A stretch of DNA of 45,927 nt, taken from Sulfurovum sp. Its GTDB lineage: Bacteria; Campylobacterota; Campylobacteria; Campylobacterales; Sulfurovaceae. A program made the translations under genes and the position numbers. The notes beneath the pieces were generated by a model. That model did not search any database, was not told the DNA's origin, and worked only from the letters and a program-made list of their open reading frames with translations. Location: positions 1 to 45,927 of the forward strand of contig JAJPEU010000017.1 in the NCBI GenBank assembly GCA_021166685.1, given 5' to 3'. Positions 1-7,315 of the stretch are shown piece after piece (positions within the stretch are counted from its first letter, which is position 1; each line of letters begins with the position of its first letter).

Positions 1-80
1 AATGCTCCATCAGCACCGCCGATACTTTTACCGGCTTTAATGTCTTTAGCAAATTGCTCTACATCTATTTCTATTTTCAT
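1..80 (-). CDS. IS256-family transposase, N-terminal fragment (runs off window)
   Basis: Only 26 codons are visible, starting at ATG 80. The start MKIEIDVEQFAKDIKAGKSI is followed by GGADGA, typical of the N-terminus of IS256-type (mutator-like DDE) transposases, which continue into a GxLIKQLTEAAL-like helix. AAGGA lies 7 bases before the ATG, so this is the natural start. Whether the gene is intact cannot be seen. The adjacent element end at 139 supports the call. Too little is present to judge the DDE residues. Confidence 0.55.
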   Translation of the reverse strand, partial: MKIEIDVEQFAKDIKAGKSIGGADGA

Positions 81-139
81 TTCTGTGTCCTTGGGTATGT
101 GTTATTTTACCCGATTGACACAGAATTTTGAACGGTCCC
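1..139 (-). mobile_element. IS256-family insertion sequence, 5' end (cut by window edge)
   Basis: On the minus strand the element begins at 139 with GGGACCGTTCAAAATTCTGT and continues TGTCA, which looks like the terminal inverted repeat of IS256-family elements (GGGAC-type ends followed by CTGTGTCA). It is followed after about 60 bases by an ATG with a good ribosome site and the N-terminus of a transposase. The other end and the target duplication lie outside or cannot be confirmed; the 8 bases just outside (140-147, AAGACGGT) are the candidate duplication. The boundary lies 46 bases beyond the stop codon of the Sel1 gene, so that gene is not interrupted. Family assignment rests on recalled resemblance. 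Confidence 0.6.
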
Positions 140-184
140 AAGACGGTACATGCGCTCTCTTTTTGCCGGTATTGAAACTTTTAT

Positions 185-718
185 CTAGGCTTCAGATAAA
201 ATCTTTTCCAAAGAAGATTCTTTTTTTAAGCGGGCGTAGTCTTTGCAATATTGCTCACTTTGCATCTCGCAGGCTTTGCCGTAATACTCTAAGGCCTGTT
301 GTTTGCTTTGTCTGACCCCTTTGCCGTCTTCGTACATGATCCCAAGATTGGAGCATCCCGAAGGGTTTCCGCCATCGCATGCTTTTTGGTAAAATTTTGC
401 TGCTTTGAAGCTGTCTTGTTTCACCCCTTTGCCAAAGTCATACATAATTCCAAGATTGGAGTATGCGGTGGCATCCCCCCTGCTGGATGCTTTTGTGAAC
501 AGTTGGGCTGCTTTTGAATTGTCCTGCTCTACCCCTTTGCCAAGTCGATACATAATTCCAAGATCGGAACATCCTTGGGCTTCTCCGTTGTCGCACGCTT
601 TTTGGAGCAACTCTATCTTTCTTTGATACTCTTGTGTATTGTATATTTTTTTTGTTTGTGCTGTGTTGTTGCCAAAACAAAAGCCAAACAGTAAAGCAGC
701 CAATCCTATTTCTCTCAA
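185..718 (-). CDS. Secreted Sel1-like repeat protein
   Basis: About 177 residues: a signal peptide followed by four Sel1-like (SLR) repeats with the recurring core LGIMYxxGKGVxQD. Such helix pairs stack into a solenoid that binds other proteins. Cysteine pairs across repeats (GCSDLG, ACDGG, GCSNLG, ACEMQ, YCKDY) resemble the disulfide-linked repeats of Helicobacter cysteine-rich (Hcp) proteins, so a periplasmic or secreted location is likely. I chose TTG at 718 because AGGAG lies 7 bases before it and the hydrophobic signal segment (IGLAALLFGFCFG) then falls right at the N-terminus. An in-frame ATG at 775 would add 19 residues and has a poorer ribosome site. Substrate unknown. It stands alone beside an IS end. 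Confidence 0.75.
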   Translation of the reverse strand: MREIGLAALLFGFCFGNNTAQTKKIYNTQEYQRKIELLQKACDNGEAQGCSDLGIMYRLGKGVEQDNSKAAQLFTKASSRGDATAYSNLGIMYDFGKGVKQDSFKAAKFYQKACDGGNPSGCSNLGIMYEDGKGVRQSKQQALEYYGKACEMQSEQYCKDYARLKKESSLEKILSEA

Positions 719-840
719 TTTTATTCTCCTTTTTATGGTTGATGATGGACTCCTTTGAGCAATGAAGCCATACAATCCCTCTCTTTCTCATTCTCAACGT
801 GATTCAAAATCAAGCATTCACGATCAGATCTTCATTTATA

Positions 841-846
841 ATTATA
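841..846 (-). promoter_or_regulatory. Putative -10 box for the Sel1 gene
   Basis: TATAAT on the minus strand in an AT-rich stretch between the MFS-like gene and the Sel1 gene, about 120 bases before TTG 718. There is no clear -35, as is common in Campylobacterota. Confidence 0.35.
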
Positions 847-905
847 CACCAAATGGTAATTATTTGCCAATAAATTTAACGGCTGCTTGTTCTGTTTTGA
901 TCAAA

Positions 906-1505
906 TTATATGACGCGTTTAAAACTTTTAATTACCAAAAAAATAACAAAAACCTCTATAGCGGCAAGCAAGAAGTGAAGAATATAAACCTCTTTCTGGG
1001 GATCGCTGATGCCCCAATACGTGAGCATCTTGTAGAAAAGATAGGATATTGCCATACCCAAAAGATAGCCCAGCTGTTTGAGTGTATCCACCTGGGTTAA
1101 AAGCGTGTCTTTTCTCAGTAAAAGCGTCTCAACCCGTACCAGGTAGCTTCCAAAGACAAAAGTGACTTGATAGCCCGCATAGATAACCAGGGCTGTTTGG
1201 TATGTGTAGGGTTTGAAGAGAAAATAGCATATGGCCAAAAGTAAAACCCCCTCTACAAAAAGAGAAATTCTGAAAAACCATTTTGCAGTCAAGATCATAT
1301 GGTAAAGTCTTGCCACCAAAAGCATACCTATGGCAAGCACAACACCTCCTAAAGAATAAACGGAAGGCTCCAGGGGGGCATAGAGGATAAAAATAGTTCC
1401 TACGCTCAACCCCAAAAAAAGTGAGTTGAAAAACTTGTAGGGCAGGAACCAAAAGGGGACAAGCGTGTACATAGGATTTATGCCTTGTTGCTTTGCGTGA
1501 TGCAT
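906..1505 (-). CDS. Six-TM membrane protein, MFS permease-like half
   Basis: 199 residues with about six hydrophobic segments (roughly 28-48, 53-75, 78-97, 102-125, 145-160, 172-192) and a basic tail (KSFKRVI). Length and segment spacing resemble one half of a major facilitator protein rather than a full 12-TM carrier, and the RVETLLLRKD and KQLGYLLGMA segments recall MFS helices 4 and 5. It begins 20 bases after the TonB-dependent receptor stops, so the two are very likely co-transcribed, which suggests uptake of the receptor's ligand across the inner membrane. An internal Met at residue 12 is an alternative start. The MFS assignment is tentative; I see no signature motif that proves it. Confidence 0.6.
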   Translation of the reverse strand: MHHAKQQGINPMYTLVPFWFLPYKFFNSLFLGLSVGTIFILYAPLEPSVYSLGGVVLAIGMLLVARLYHMILTAKWFFRISLFVEGVLLLAICYFLFKPYTYQTALVIYAGYQVTFVFGSYLVRVETLLLRKDTLLTQVDTLKQLGYLLGMAISYLFYKMLTYWGISDPQKEVYILHFLLAAIEVFVIFLVIKSFKRVI

Positions 1506-1525
1506 GAAATGATCTCTTACCTTTT

Positions 1526-3379
1526 CTAAAAATGATATGCCATTTTAACATAAATCGCTCTTCCCTCATCAGCATAGCCGTAGACCGATTGGTATTCTTT
1601 GTCAAAGATGTTTTTGGCATGGATGGTGAGATCTGTATCTTTCATGACTTCTGTTCCAAAATGGAGATTCCATAGGGTATAGTTTCCGGTTGAAACTTCT
1701 GTATATGGCCATGTATTATAATCTATGTCTTTTCTGTTTCCTGTGTATTGAGCATCGATACCATAATGCATTTGTGAATCTGTATAATAATCAACTGAAG
1801 CATTCAATGTATCTTTTGGGCGTCTGAAGAATTCACTCCCATCATATTTTTCAAATTTAAAGAGATGGGTATAGCTGGCAGAGAATACCAGGCCAACATC
1901 CGGTAATTTATAAGTTGAACTGATCTCGAGACCCTTGAAGGAGGAAGTTCCTTCGACGTTATAGCAAATGTATTGATTGGTATCTGTATCAAAATAATAA
2001 TCAAAACTGTCTTCTGCTTTATTATCAAAATAGGTTACATTCAACCACTCTTTATAACGTGCATAGATCTCATACCCTTTTGTATAGCTTGGTTTTAGCA
2101 GTGTATCGGGTAATGATTTGGCAAGCTGGTAGGAACTTGGGGCATCATAGGCAGTATAGTAGTTGGCACCGGTTGTAAAACCCGGCAGTGAGGGGTGATC
2201 GTGTTTGATACCTATTTTATAAGTAGTTTTATTTTGAAATGTATCATAATCATCATATCTGAGATTGGTTTCAATCAGTGTTGTTCCACTGAGAAGATAG
2301 GTATTGGACAAAAAGATTCCCCGATTCTTATATGAACCCGCTGCATACTCATTCCAGTAAGGAGAATGGTAGGTATATGTACCGTCAATGTCTTTATATT
2401 CGAGACCTAAAATAGCTTTGTCTTCACCATAGTCAAAGGTATTAAGCAAACTATATTCTTTTATTTTTGCCCGATAATTTCCAATTGCACTGTCATGGGC
2501 GTCACGTTGATAATCTCCAGTGCTTGCATGCAGGTCAAGATGGTAGTGTTCCTTTTTAAAACGGTAATCAGCCGCCAGGTTTTTCTGGTCTGAATCGGCA
2601 TAGCTGAATGAATCATCCGGACCTCCGTAGTAGTCATCATATTCGACATGAGTTTTTATACGGTTGTAGTTAAGCATCAATTTGTTATTTGGATCGAATG
2701 CATATCCAAGTTTTAGGTTGGCATTTTTGTTTGTATAGCCATCCTTCTCGGCATCTCTGGGTGCTACAGCTGAAAATCCGTCTGTTTTCAGTAGTGCGCC
2801 TAGAAATTGTGCGGTAAATTTCTCATCTTTATATGCAAGGTTTGCATCTACACCTCTTGTATGATAAGAACCGCAGGTTGCATCCAATGAGCCATGTATT
2901 CCCTCTTTGGGTGTTTTAGTGATGATGTTGATGACCCCGGCACTTGCATTGGACCCCCAGATACTGCTTGAGCCTCCTTTGATGATCTCGATCTGTTGAA
3001 TGGAATTTGTTGTTAGATTTTCAAGAAAAGCACTCCCTTCGGGCGTGCTTGGATCATTCAGACGCATACCATCTAAAAGGACCAGGGTCTGCCCACTGTT
3101 CATTCCTCTGGTAAAAATTGAAGTCTGCTGCCCCAGGCCGCCGGCGCGGGTGACACTGACGCCTGCGATATGTTCGATCGCCTCGGCTACGCTTTGATAG
3201 CCTTTCTCTTCTATCTCTTCAGAAGTGATCACTTCGACAGCAGAAGTAGTATTTTGGACGGATTGTTCGGTTTTGTTGGATGAAACGACGATAACAGGAT
3301 CAAGCGTTTCGTCGGCAAAGAGATTTGCGGCAAACAATAATGCCGGAATAAGCGATAGTCTAATAATATTTTGATTCAT
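1526..3379 (-). CDS. TonB-dependent outer-membrane receptor, BtuB-like
   Basis: About 617 residues. A signal peptide (IIRLSLIPALLFAANLFA) is followed by a TonB-box-like segment (DPVIVVSS), a plug domain (EVITSEEIEEKGYQSVAEAI; TRGMNSGQTLVLLDGMRLND; SIWGSNASAGVINIIT) and a 22-strand-type barrel ending in phenylalanine (VKMAYHF). The NIFDKEYQSVYGYADEGR segment close to the C-terminus is very like BtuB, so a corrinoid or similar ligand is the best guess. Transport would be energised by TonB-ExbBD. I chose ATG 3379, with AAGGA 6 bases upstream and the signal peptide at the N-terminus, over an in-frame ATG at 3442. The MFS-like gene follows 20 bases downstream. I looked for a cobalamin riboswitch in the leader and found none. 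Confidence 0.88.
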   Translation of the reverse strand: MNQNIIRLSLIPALLFAANLFADETLDPVIVVSSNKTEQSVQNTTSAVEVITSEEIEEKGYQSVAEAIEHIAGVSVTRAGGLGQQTSIFTRGMNSGQTLVLLDGMRLNDPSTPEGSAFLENLTTNSIQQIEIIKGGSSSIWGSNASAGVINIITKTPKEGIHGSLDATCGSYHTRGVDANLAYKDEKFTAQFLGALLKTDGFSAVAPRDAEKDGYTNKNANLKLGYAFDPNNKLMLNYNRIKTHVEYDDYYGGPDDSFSYADSDQKNLAADYRFKKEHYHLDLHASTGDYQRDAHDSAIGNYRAKIKEYSLLNTFDYGEDKAILGLEYKDIDGTYTYHSPYWNEYAAGSYKNRGIFLSNTYLLSGTTLIETNLRYDDYDTFQNKTTYKIGIKHDHPSLPGFTTGANYYTAYDAPSSYQLAKSLPDTLLKPSYTKGYEIYARYKEWLNVTYFDNKAEDSFDYYFDTDTNQYICYNVEGTSSFKGLEISSTYKLPDVGLVFSASYTHLFKFEKYDGSEFFRRPKDTLNASVDYYTDSQMHYGIDAQYTGNRKDIDYNTWPYTEVSTGNYTLWNLHFGTEVMKDTDLTIHAKNIFDKEYQSVYGYADEGRAIYVKMAYHF

Positions 3380-3462
3380 TGTTTTCCTTGTGTATTGATA
3401 CATGAACGATTGAACATTTTTATGAATAGCGTGAAATGACAAACTATTTTTAAAGATGCCGC

Positions 3463-3651
3463 TTAGGCTGTAAAAAAATTAAAAAGGGATAAGGAATCTT
3501 TAGGAGGAGAGGTTTTATACTCTTGATTTTCGTAAGCAGCCTGATGATACCGATGGTTGCTGTCGAGCGTACACAGTTTGTGCAGCGTAGAGTACATTGC
3601 GATGATCGCCAATGAAAAGTACCGTCTGGTATAGCCTCGTAGATGTTTCAT
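3463..3651 (-). CDS. Small hypothetical ORF in the receptor leader
   Basis: 62 codons, basic, with a mildly hydrophobic N-terminal stretch (YFSLAIIAMYSTLHKLC) and a His/Cys patch (LCTLDSNHRYHQAAYE). Codon choice looks natural for this genome, which is the main argument for it. Against it: no clear ribosome site before ATG 3651 and no family I recognise. It ends 83 bases before the receptor start, so it could be a leader peptide or a small co-transcribed protein. The rest of the 3380-3713 stretch holds only the divergent promoter region. Confidence 0.3.
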   Translation of the reverse strand: MKHLRGYTRRYFSLAIIAMYSTLHKLCTLDSNHRYHQAAYENQEYKTSPPKDSLSLFNFFTA

Positions 3652-3676
3652 GGATGCGATTGTACATAAAATTGGT

Positions 3677-3682
3677 TATAAT
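3677..3682 (+). promoter_or_regulatory. Putative -10 box before the cysteine-rich gene
   Basis: TATAAT, 31 bases before GTG 3714, in an AT-rich stretch. No convincing -35. Confidence 0.4.
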
Positions 3683-3713
3683 TGTTCTTATTAAGAGATG
3701 CCAAAGGAGCAGT

Positions 3714-4142
3714 GTGACCTACAAGGAATGGTTTGAATCGCATGGCAAAAAACACAGAGCAGTGATGGAAAGACTGGGACATTTGAGCGATGATGAGGTA
3801 ATCGCTTATTTCAAATTTGAAAATATGGCAGAAAAGGAGCCCGGGTTTTGTCCGTTATATCAAGAAAATAAAAAATGCCACGATATCGAGCCGCTCAACT
3901 GTTATTTGTGTGCCTGCCCGAACTTTCGTTTTGACGATAACGGATTTTGCAAAAAAGAAGAGAAGACGGTTTATAGCTATTGTGCTATAGATTCAGCAGA
4001 AGGCGGTTTGTTTGTATCAAAAGACGCAATACATCAAGACTGTACACGATGCAGTATTCCTCACCGGGAGGCCTATATCAAGCAGCATTTCAAGCGCGAT
4101 TGGTTTGAGGTAATGGCTGATGTGTATAAAATTTCAAACTAA
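3714..4142 (+). CDS. Cysteine-rich conserved protein, possible metal or Fe-S protein
   Basis: 142 residues, start GTG 3714 with AAGGAG 4 bases upstream; the in-frame upstream extension would be a spurious hydrophobic segment. Nine cysteines: one in FCPLY, one in KKCHD, three in NCYLCACPNF, one in GFCKK, one in SYCAID and two in QDCTRC, plus HxDC and PHREAY. The arrangement suggests metal or Fe-S binding in the cytoplasm; there is no signal peptide. The N-terminus (TYKEWFESHGKKHRAVMERL) is a predicted helix. I recognise the pattern as an uncharacterised protein typical of Campylobacterota but know no function. It sits 49 bases before dapD, which has its own -10 box. Confidence 0.75.
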   Translation: MTYKEWFESHGKKHRAVMERLGHLSDDEVIAYFKFENMAEKEPGFCPLYQENKKCHDIEPLNCYLCACPNFRFDDNGFCKKEEKTVYSYCAIDSAEGGLFVSKDAIHQDCTRCSIPHREAYIKQHFKRDWFEVMADVYKISN

Positions 4143-4147
4143 AAAAG

Positions 4148-4153
4148 TATAAT
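4148..4153 (+). promoter_or_regulatory. Putative -10 box of dapD
   Basis: AGTATAATTACCCCA, very like the atpB box (GTGTATAATCCCCA) in this window. It lies about 40 bases before the dapD start. Confidence 0.5.
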
Positions 4154-4191
4154 TACCCCAAACAATATTGACAAGAAGAGAGGATATGACC

Positions 4192-5379
4192 ATGCAGACA
4201 GTCGCATCAACGGATGAATTTAAAAAGTTAGTGGCACAAGTGACGGCACAAGAAGGGTACAAAGAGCCTATCGCATTTGGTATCGCCAGAGTTGACAGGG
4301 GGCAAAAAAATGCCGAAAAAATCCTTCAGGCTAATTTTGGGATGATCAACTGGAAAGAAAATTTCGGCTCTGCAGCTGTTTTTATCAAAGCGCTTCAAGA
4401 AGCAAAATGCGAAGTAGATTTTTCGGGGTCTGAATTTGTTGCAACCGTCAATGACAGTTTTGTAGCCAATGCTATGGCCGCGTTTGCTCCTTATTTGGAT
4501 GAAGCCGCAGGCGACGCCCACAAAAATGTACAAGTGATCAAAGCGTTGTCTGCCATGGAAGATATAGGCAAAAACTTCAGAATCGTTTTTTTGTTTGAAG
4601 ATGCCAATCCCGCGAGTGTTGAAGCGGTTTATTTGAAGCTTTATGCACTTTCTTTGGGTAAGGCGAAACTCAGAGGCATCAATCTCAACGGCGCCTTTGG
4701 CGTATTAAGCAATGTGGCGTGGGTAGGCAATATGCCATACGAACTTGAGTATTTAAGAGATCATGAAATAGAGATGAAACTAAGCGGTACATTCCCCGTC
4801 ATAGATGCCGTGGATAAATTCCCAAGGTATCTGCAGCATGTCATTCCCGCCGAGAATACGCGTATCTTGGAAGCTTCAAAAGTACGTATGGGTGCACAGC
4901 TTGCAGCAGGTACGACGGTAATGCCCGGAGCTTCCTATATCAATTTTAATGCGGGTACATTGGGCCCGGTGATGGTAGAAGGGCGCATCTCTTCCTCGGC
5001 AGTCGTAGGAGCGGGATCGGATGTAGGCGGGGGTGCCAGTATCCTTGGTGTACTTTCAGGAACAGACGGCAACCCCATCAGTATCGGTGAAAATACTTTG
5101 CTCGGAGCCAATTCGGTGACAGGGATTCCCCTTGGAGACGGTTGTATCGTGGATGCGGGTATCACCATCTTGGCAGGAACAAAGATCAAAATTGCATCTG
5201 CAGAGCTTGAAAAGATAAAAGCAGCCAATCCCTTAGCCGACCTTGAGACAAAAACCGCTTTCAAAGGAAAAGAGCTTCAGGGGCTAAACGGCATTCATTT
5301 TAGACACGACTCTTTAACCGGTGAGATTGTTGCCAGAAGAAGCACGAGAGAAGTAAAGCTTAATGCGGATTTGCATTAA
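4192..5379 (+). CDS. dapD: Tetrahydrodipicolinate N-succinyltransferase (epsilon type)
   Basis: About 395 residues, the long form found in Campylobacterota. It transfers succinyl from succinyl-CoA to tetrahydrodipicolinate in the succinylase route to meso-diaminopimelate and lysine, in the cytoplasm. The C-terminal half carries left-handed beta-helix hexapeptide repeats (SSSAVVGAGSDVGGGASILG; ISIGENTLLGANSVTG; LGDGCIVDAGITILAGTKI), the trimeric CoA-binding part. The N-terminal about 200 residues are the lineage-specific domain. Of the clustered starts (TTG 4168, ATG 4186, ATG 4192) I chose 4192 because AGGA then lies 7 bases upstream; ATG 4186 would be too close to it. The small 77-residue gene starts 14 bases after the stop. 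Confidence 0.92.
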   Translation: MQTVASTDEFKKLVAQVTAQEGYKEPIAFGIARVDRGQKNAEKILQANFGMINWKENFGSAAVFIKALQEAKCEVDFSGSEFVATVNDSFVANAMAAFAPYLDEAAGDAHKNVQVIKALSAMEDIGKNFRIVFLFEDANPASVEAVYLKLYALSLGKAKLRGINLNGAFGVLSNVAWVGNMPYELEYLRDHEIEMKLSGTFPVIDAVDKFPRYLQHVIPAENTRILEASKVRMGAQLAAGTTVMPGASYINFNAGTLGPVMVEGRISSSAVVGAGSDVGGGASILGVLSGTDGNPISIGENTLLGANSVTGIPLGDGCIVDAGITILAGTKIKIASAELEKIKAANPLADLETKTAFKGKELQGLNGIHFRHDSLTGEIVARRSTREVKLNADLH

Positions 5380-5393
5380 GCTAAAGGGCGACT

Positions 5394-5627
5394 GTGAACG
5401 AAGAGGAACTTCTCAAAAAAGTGACACTGCTGGGCATTTTGAAAAAAAAGCCTGAAGAGACGCTTCATGATGTGATGCTGATGCTTGTGGATACAGGCAT
5501 GTACAATCTTAAAGAAGCAAAACAGATCTTTAAAGAGCTCAAAGCCCAGATGTACCTTTTGGATGGCCAGCTTACGCTCAAGGGTATTACTGCGGCAAAA
5601 GCCGCGGAATTGGAGTTTAAACAATAA
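5394..5627 (+). CDS. Small conserved hypothetical protein
   Basis: 77 residues, start GTG 5394 after AAAGGG at a suitable distance. Mostly helical and charged, with a hydrophobic centre (TLHDVMLMLVDTGMYNLKEA) and an acidic N-terminus; no signal peptide or membrane segment. Its stop is one base before the ATG of the S4 protein, so translation is probably coupled. I do not recognise a family. Position between dapD and the S4 and trpD genes suggests only co-expression. Confidence 0.65.
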   Translation: MNEEELLKKVTLLGILKKKPEETLHDVMLMLVDTGMYNLKEAKQIFKELKAQMYLLDGQLTLKGITAAKAAELEFKQ

Positions 5628-5628
5628 C

Positions 5629-5922
5629 ATGCGTGTAGATAAATGGTTAAGTGCGGTCAATGTGGTTAAGCGGCGTACGGTAGCTGCAGATATGCTTAAA
5701 AGCGGTGTAGTGTATGTCAATGGCATACAGGCAAAAGCATCCAAAACTATTGTAGCGGGCGATGTGGTAACGATAGAGTATCTTAAAGGTGCCAAATCCT
5801 ATCGGGTGCTTAAGATTCCCGCGACGAAGACGATCCCTAAAAGTCAAAAAGACGACTATGCAGAAGAGATAGACAATGCCATGCAAAAAGGAGGAGCAGA
5901 TGAATGTCAGAGCACAATTTGA
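5629..5922 (+). CDS. S4-domain RNA-binding protein (HslR/Hsp15-like)
   Basis: 97 residues. The start MRVDKWLSAVNVVKRRTVAA is the classic S4 domain N-terminus, followed by MLKSGVVYVNG and AGDVVTI, as in Hsp15 (HslR) and related small S4 proteins that bind structured RNA, often the 50S subunit. The tail (about 65-97) is charged and shows no second domain. ATG 5629 is set by the S4 motif; the frame is open further upstream inside the previous gene, but that part is not coding. The last 23 bases overlap the start of trpD. The specific RNA partner cannot be told. Confidence 0.85.
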   Translation: MRVDKWLSAVNVVKRRTVAADMLKSGVVYVNGIQAKASKTIVAGDVVTIEYLKGAKSYRVLKIPATKTIPKSQKDDYAEEIDNAMQKGGADECQSTI

Positions 5923-6892
5923 AAGATTATTCAATAACGAAATGAGCCAAGAAGAGGGGCGTCTGTTTCTTATGGATCTCAGTCGAAAAGGAGAAACTTT
6001 TGAAGATATTGCGGCCGGAGCTGCCGTGATGCGTGAACACTCTATCAAGCTCCCGCTTTCAAATGCTTTAAGACAAAAAGCAATTGATGTGGTAGGAACG
6101 GGGGGAGACAAGATAGGAAGTTTTAATATTTCATCTACCGTGTCGCTTTTGCTCGCTTCGCTGGGATGTATGGTTGCCAAGCATGGAAGCAGAAATGTCA
6201 CAAGCGTTTCAGGTGCCGCCGATGTGCTTGAAGCACTCGGGATCAACCTTGATCTTTCAGTTGAAAATCAGATGAAAATGCTTGAAGAGACAGGATTTTG
6301 TTTTATTTTTGCGATGAATCACCATCCTGCGATGAAACATATTATGCCTATACGAAAATCTATAGATTACCATACTATTTTCAATATTTTAGGGCCGTTA
6401 AGCAGCCCGGCAGGGGCAAGAAAATATCTTCTGGGTGTGTTTGATCCCAGCCATGTCAAGCGTATTGCGGATGCGCTTTTAGAGCTTGATACGATAAGAG
6501 CTCTTGTGGTAAGCAGCCATGACGGCATGGATGAGATCTCGCTTGCTTGCAGAACCTCGTTTGCCTATTTGGAAAACAATCGCATTTTGGAAGGCGAGAT
6601 CAATCCTGAGGCACTCGGATTCAACTACACACCCAAAGAAGCGATATTGGGCGGAAATGCACATGTGAATGCACAAATTGCCAGAGATATTTTTTCAGGA
6701 AAAGAGCAGGGGGCCAAAAGAGACATTGTGGTGCTTAATGCGGCTTTTGCTCTTTTTGTGGAAGGAAATGTTCGGGACATACAAGAAGCAATAGTCATGG
6801 CAAAAGAGGCGATTGACAGCAAAAAAGCACTGGCACATCTGGACAAAATTGTCAAAATGAGCCAACAATTATCAGATGAAATCAAGCAATAG
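5900..6892 (+). CDS. trpD: Anthranilate phosphoribosyltransferase
   Basis: 330 residues, the family's usual length. It joins anthranilate to PRPP in tryptophan synthesis. Visible motifs: the PRPP loop GTGGDKIGSFNISS (about residues 74-87), KHGSRNVTSVSGAADVLEA, and the conserved LGPLSSPAG (about 167-175). Start ATG 5900 has AGGAGGAG just upstream; an in-frame ATG at 5876 lies inside the S4 gene and has no ribosome site. No other trp genes are nearby. Because the protein also resembles TrpD2/YbiB-type relatives, the activity is strongly but not completely certain; the KHGSRN and GTGGD blocks favour true TrpD. tsaE follows 12 bases downstream. Confidence 0.88.
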   Translation: MNVRAQFERLFNNEMSQEEGRLFLMDLSRKGETFEDIAAGAAVMREHSIKLPLSNALRQKAIDVVGTGGDKIGSFNISSTVSLLLASLGCMVAKHGSRNVTSVSGAADVLEALGINLDLSVENQMKMLEETGFCFIFAMNHHPAMKHIMPIRKSIDYHTIFNILGPLSSPAGARKYLLGVFDPSHVKRIADALLELDTIRALVVSSHDGMDEISLACRTSFAYLENNRILEGEINPEALGFNYTPKEAILGGNAHVNAQIARDIFSGKEQGAKRDIVVLNAAFALFVEGNVRDIQEAIVMAKEAIDSKKALAHLDKIVKMSQQLSDEIKQ

Positions 6893-6904
6893 CGGTCATT
6901 GTTT

Positions 6905-7315
6905 ATGAAAGAAATCAAAGCATCGCTTGGCCAATTGGATAAAGTAGCTGCCTATCTTGAGAAGCGTTTGCCTCAAAACTGTATCGTTTTTTTACGCGGA
7001 GATTTGGCTGCAGGAAAAACCACGCTTACGCAGGCAATTGCAAAATCAAGAGGAGTAAAAGGAGAGGTTACTTCTCCTACCTTTTCTTTGCAGCACTGTT
7101 ACGGAAAAAATCTTTACCATTATGATCTTTATCGGCTGGATCATGAAACGTTTATGCAAATGGGACTTTTTGAGGAGTTTGAAAAAGAGGGATGGCACAT
7201 GGTAGAGTGGGGCAGCGATGCGCTTTGGAATTTTTTAAAAAATGTCGGATATCATTTGGTATTGATCAGCATTGAACCCGATGATCACAAGAGAAAATAC
7301 AGGATAGAAATATAA
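6905..7315 (+). CDS. tsaE: tRNA t6A synthesis ATPase TsaE
   Basis: 136 residues. TsaE is the P-loop subunit of the TsaB-TsaD-TsaE complex that makes N6-threonylcarbamoyladenosine at A37 of ANN-decoding tRNAs. Walker A is GDLAAGKTT (about 32-40), followed by the family signatures TSPTFSLQHCY (about 57-67) and HYDLYRLD (about 72-79), and VEWGSDALW. I use ATG 6905; TTG 6899 is possible, but neither has a strong ribosome site. The stop TAA shares one base with the ATG of lptB. Confidence 0.92.
   Translation: MKEIKASLGQLDKVAAYLEKRLPQNCIVFLRGDLAAGKTTLTQAIAKSRGVKGEVTSPTFSLQHCYGKNLYHYDLYRLDHETFMQMGLFEEFEKEGWHMVEWGSDALWNFLKNVGYHLVLISIEPDDHKRKYRIEI

Noticed and set aside
762..1100. Plus-strand open frame between the Sel1 and MFS-like genes
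   Set aside because: It overlaps the MFS-like protein antisense and has no ribosome site or recognisable content.
1370..1380. G6 runs at several places (for example 1373-1378, in trpD near 6100, and near 32690)
   Set aside because: Six-base runs fall in conserved coding motifs and are too short to be convincing slippage sites.
3400..3660. Possible cobalamin riboswitch before the BtuB-like receptor
   Set aside because: Neither the B12-box core nor the surrounding conserved arms could be found on the minus strand.
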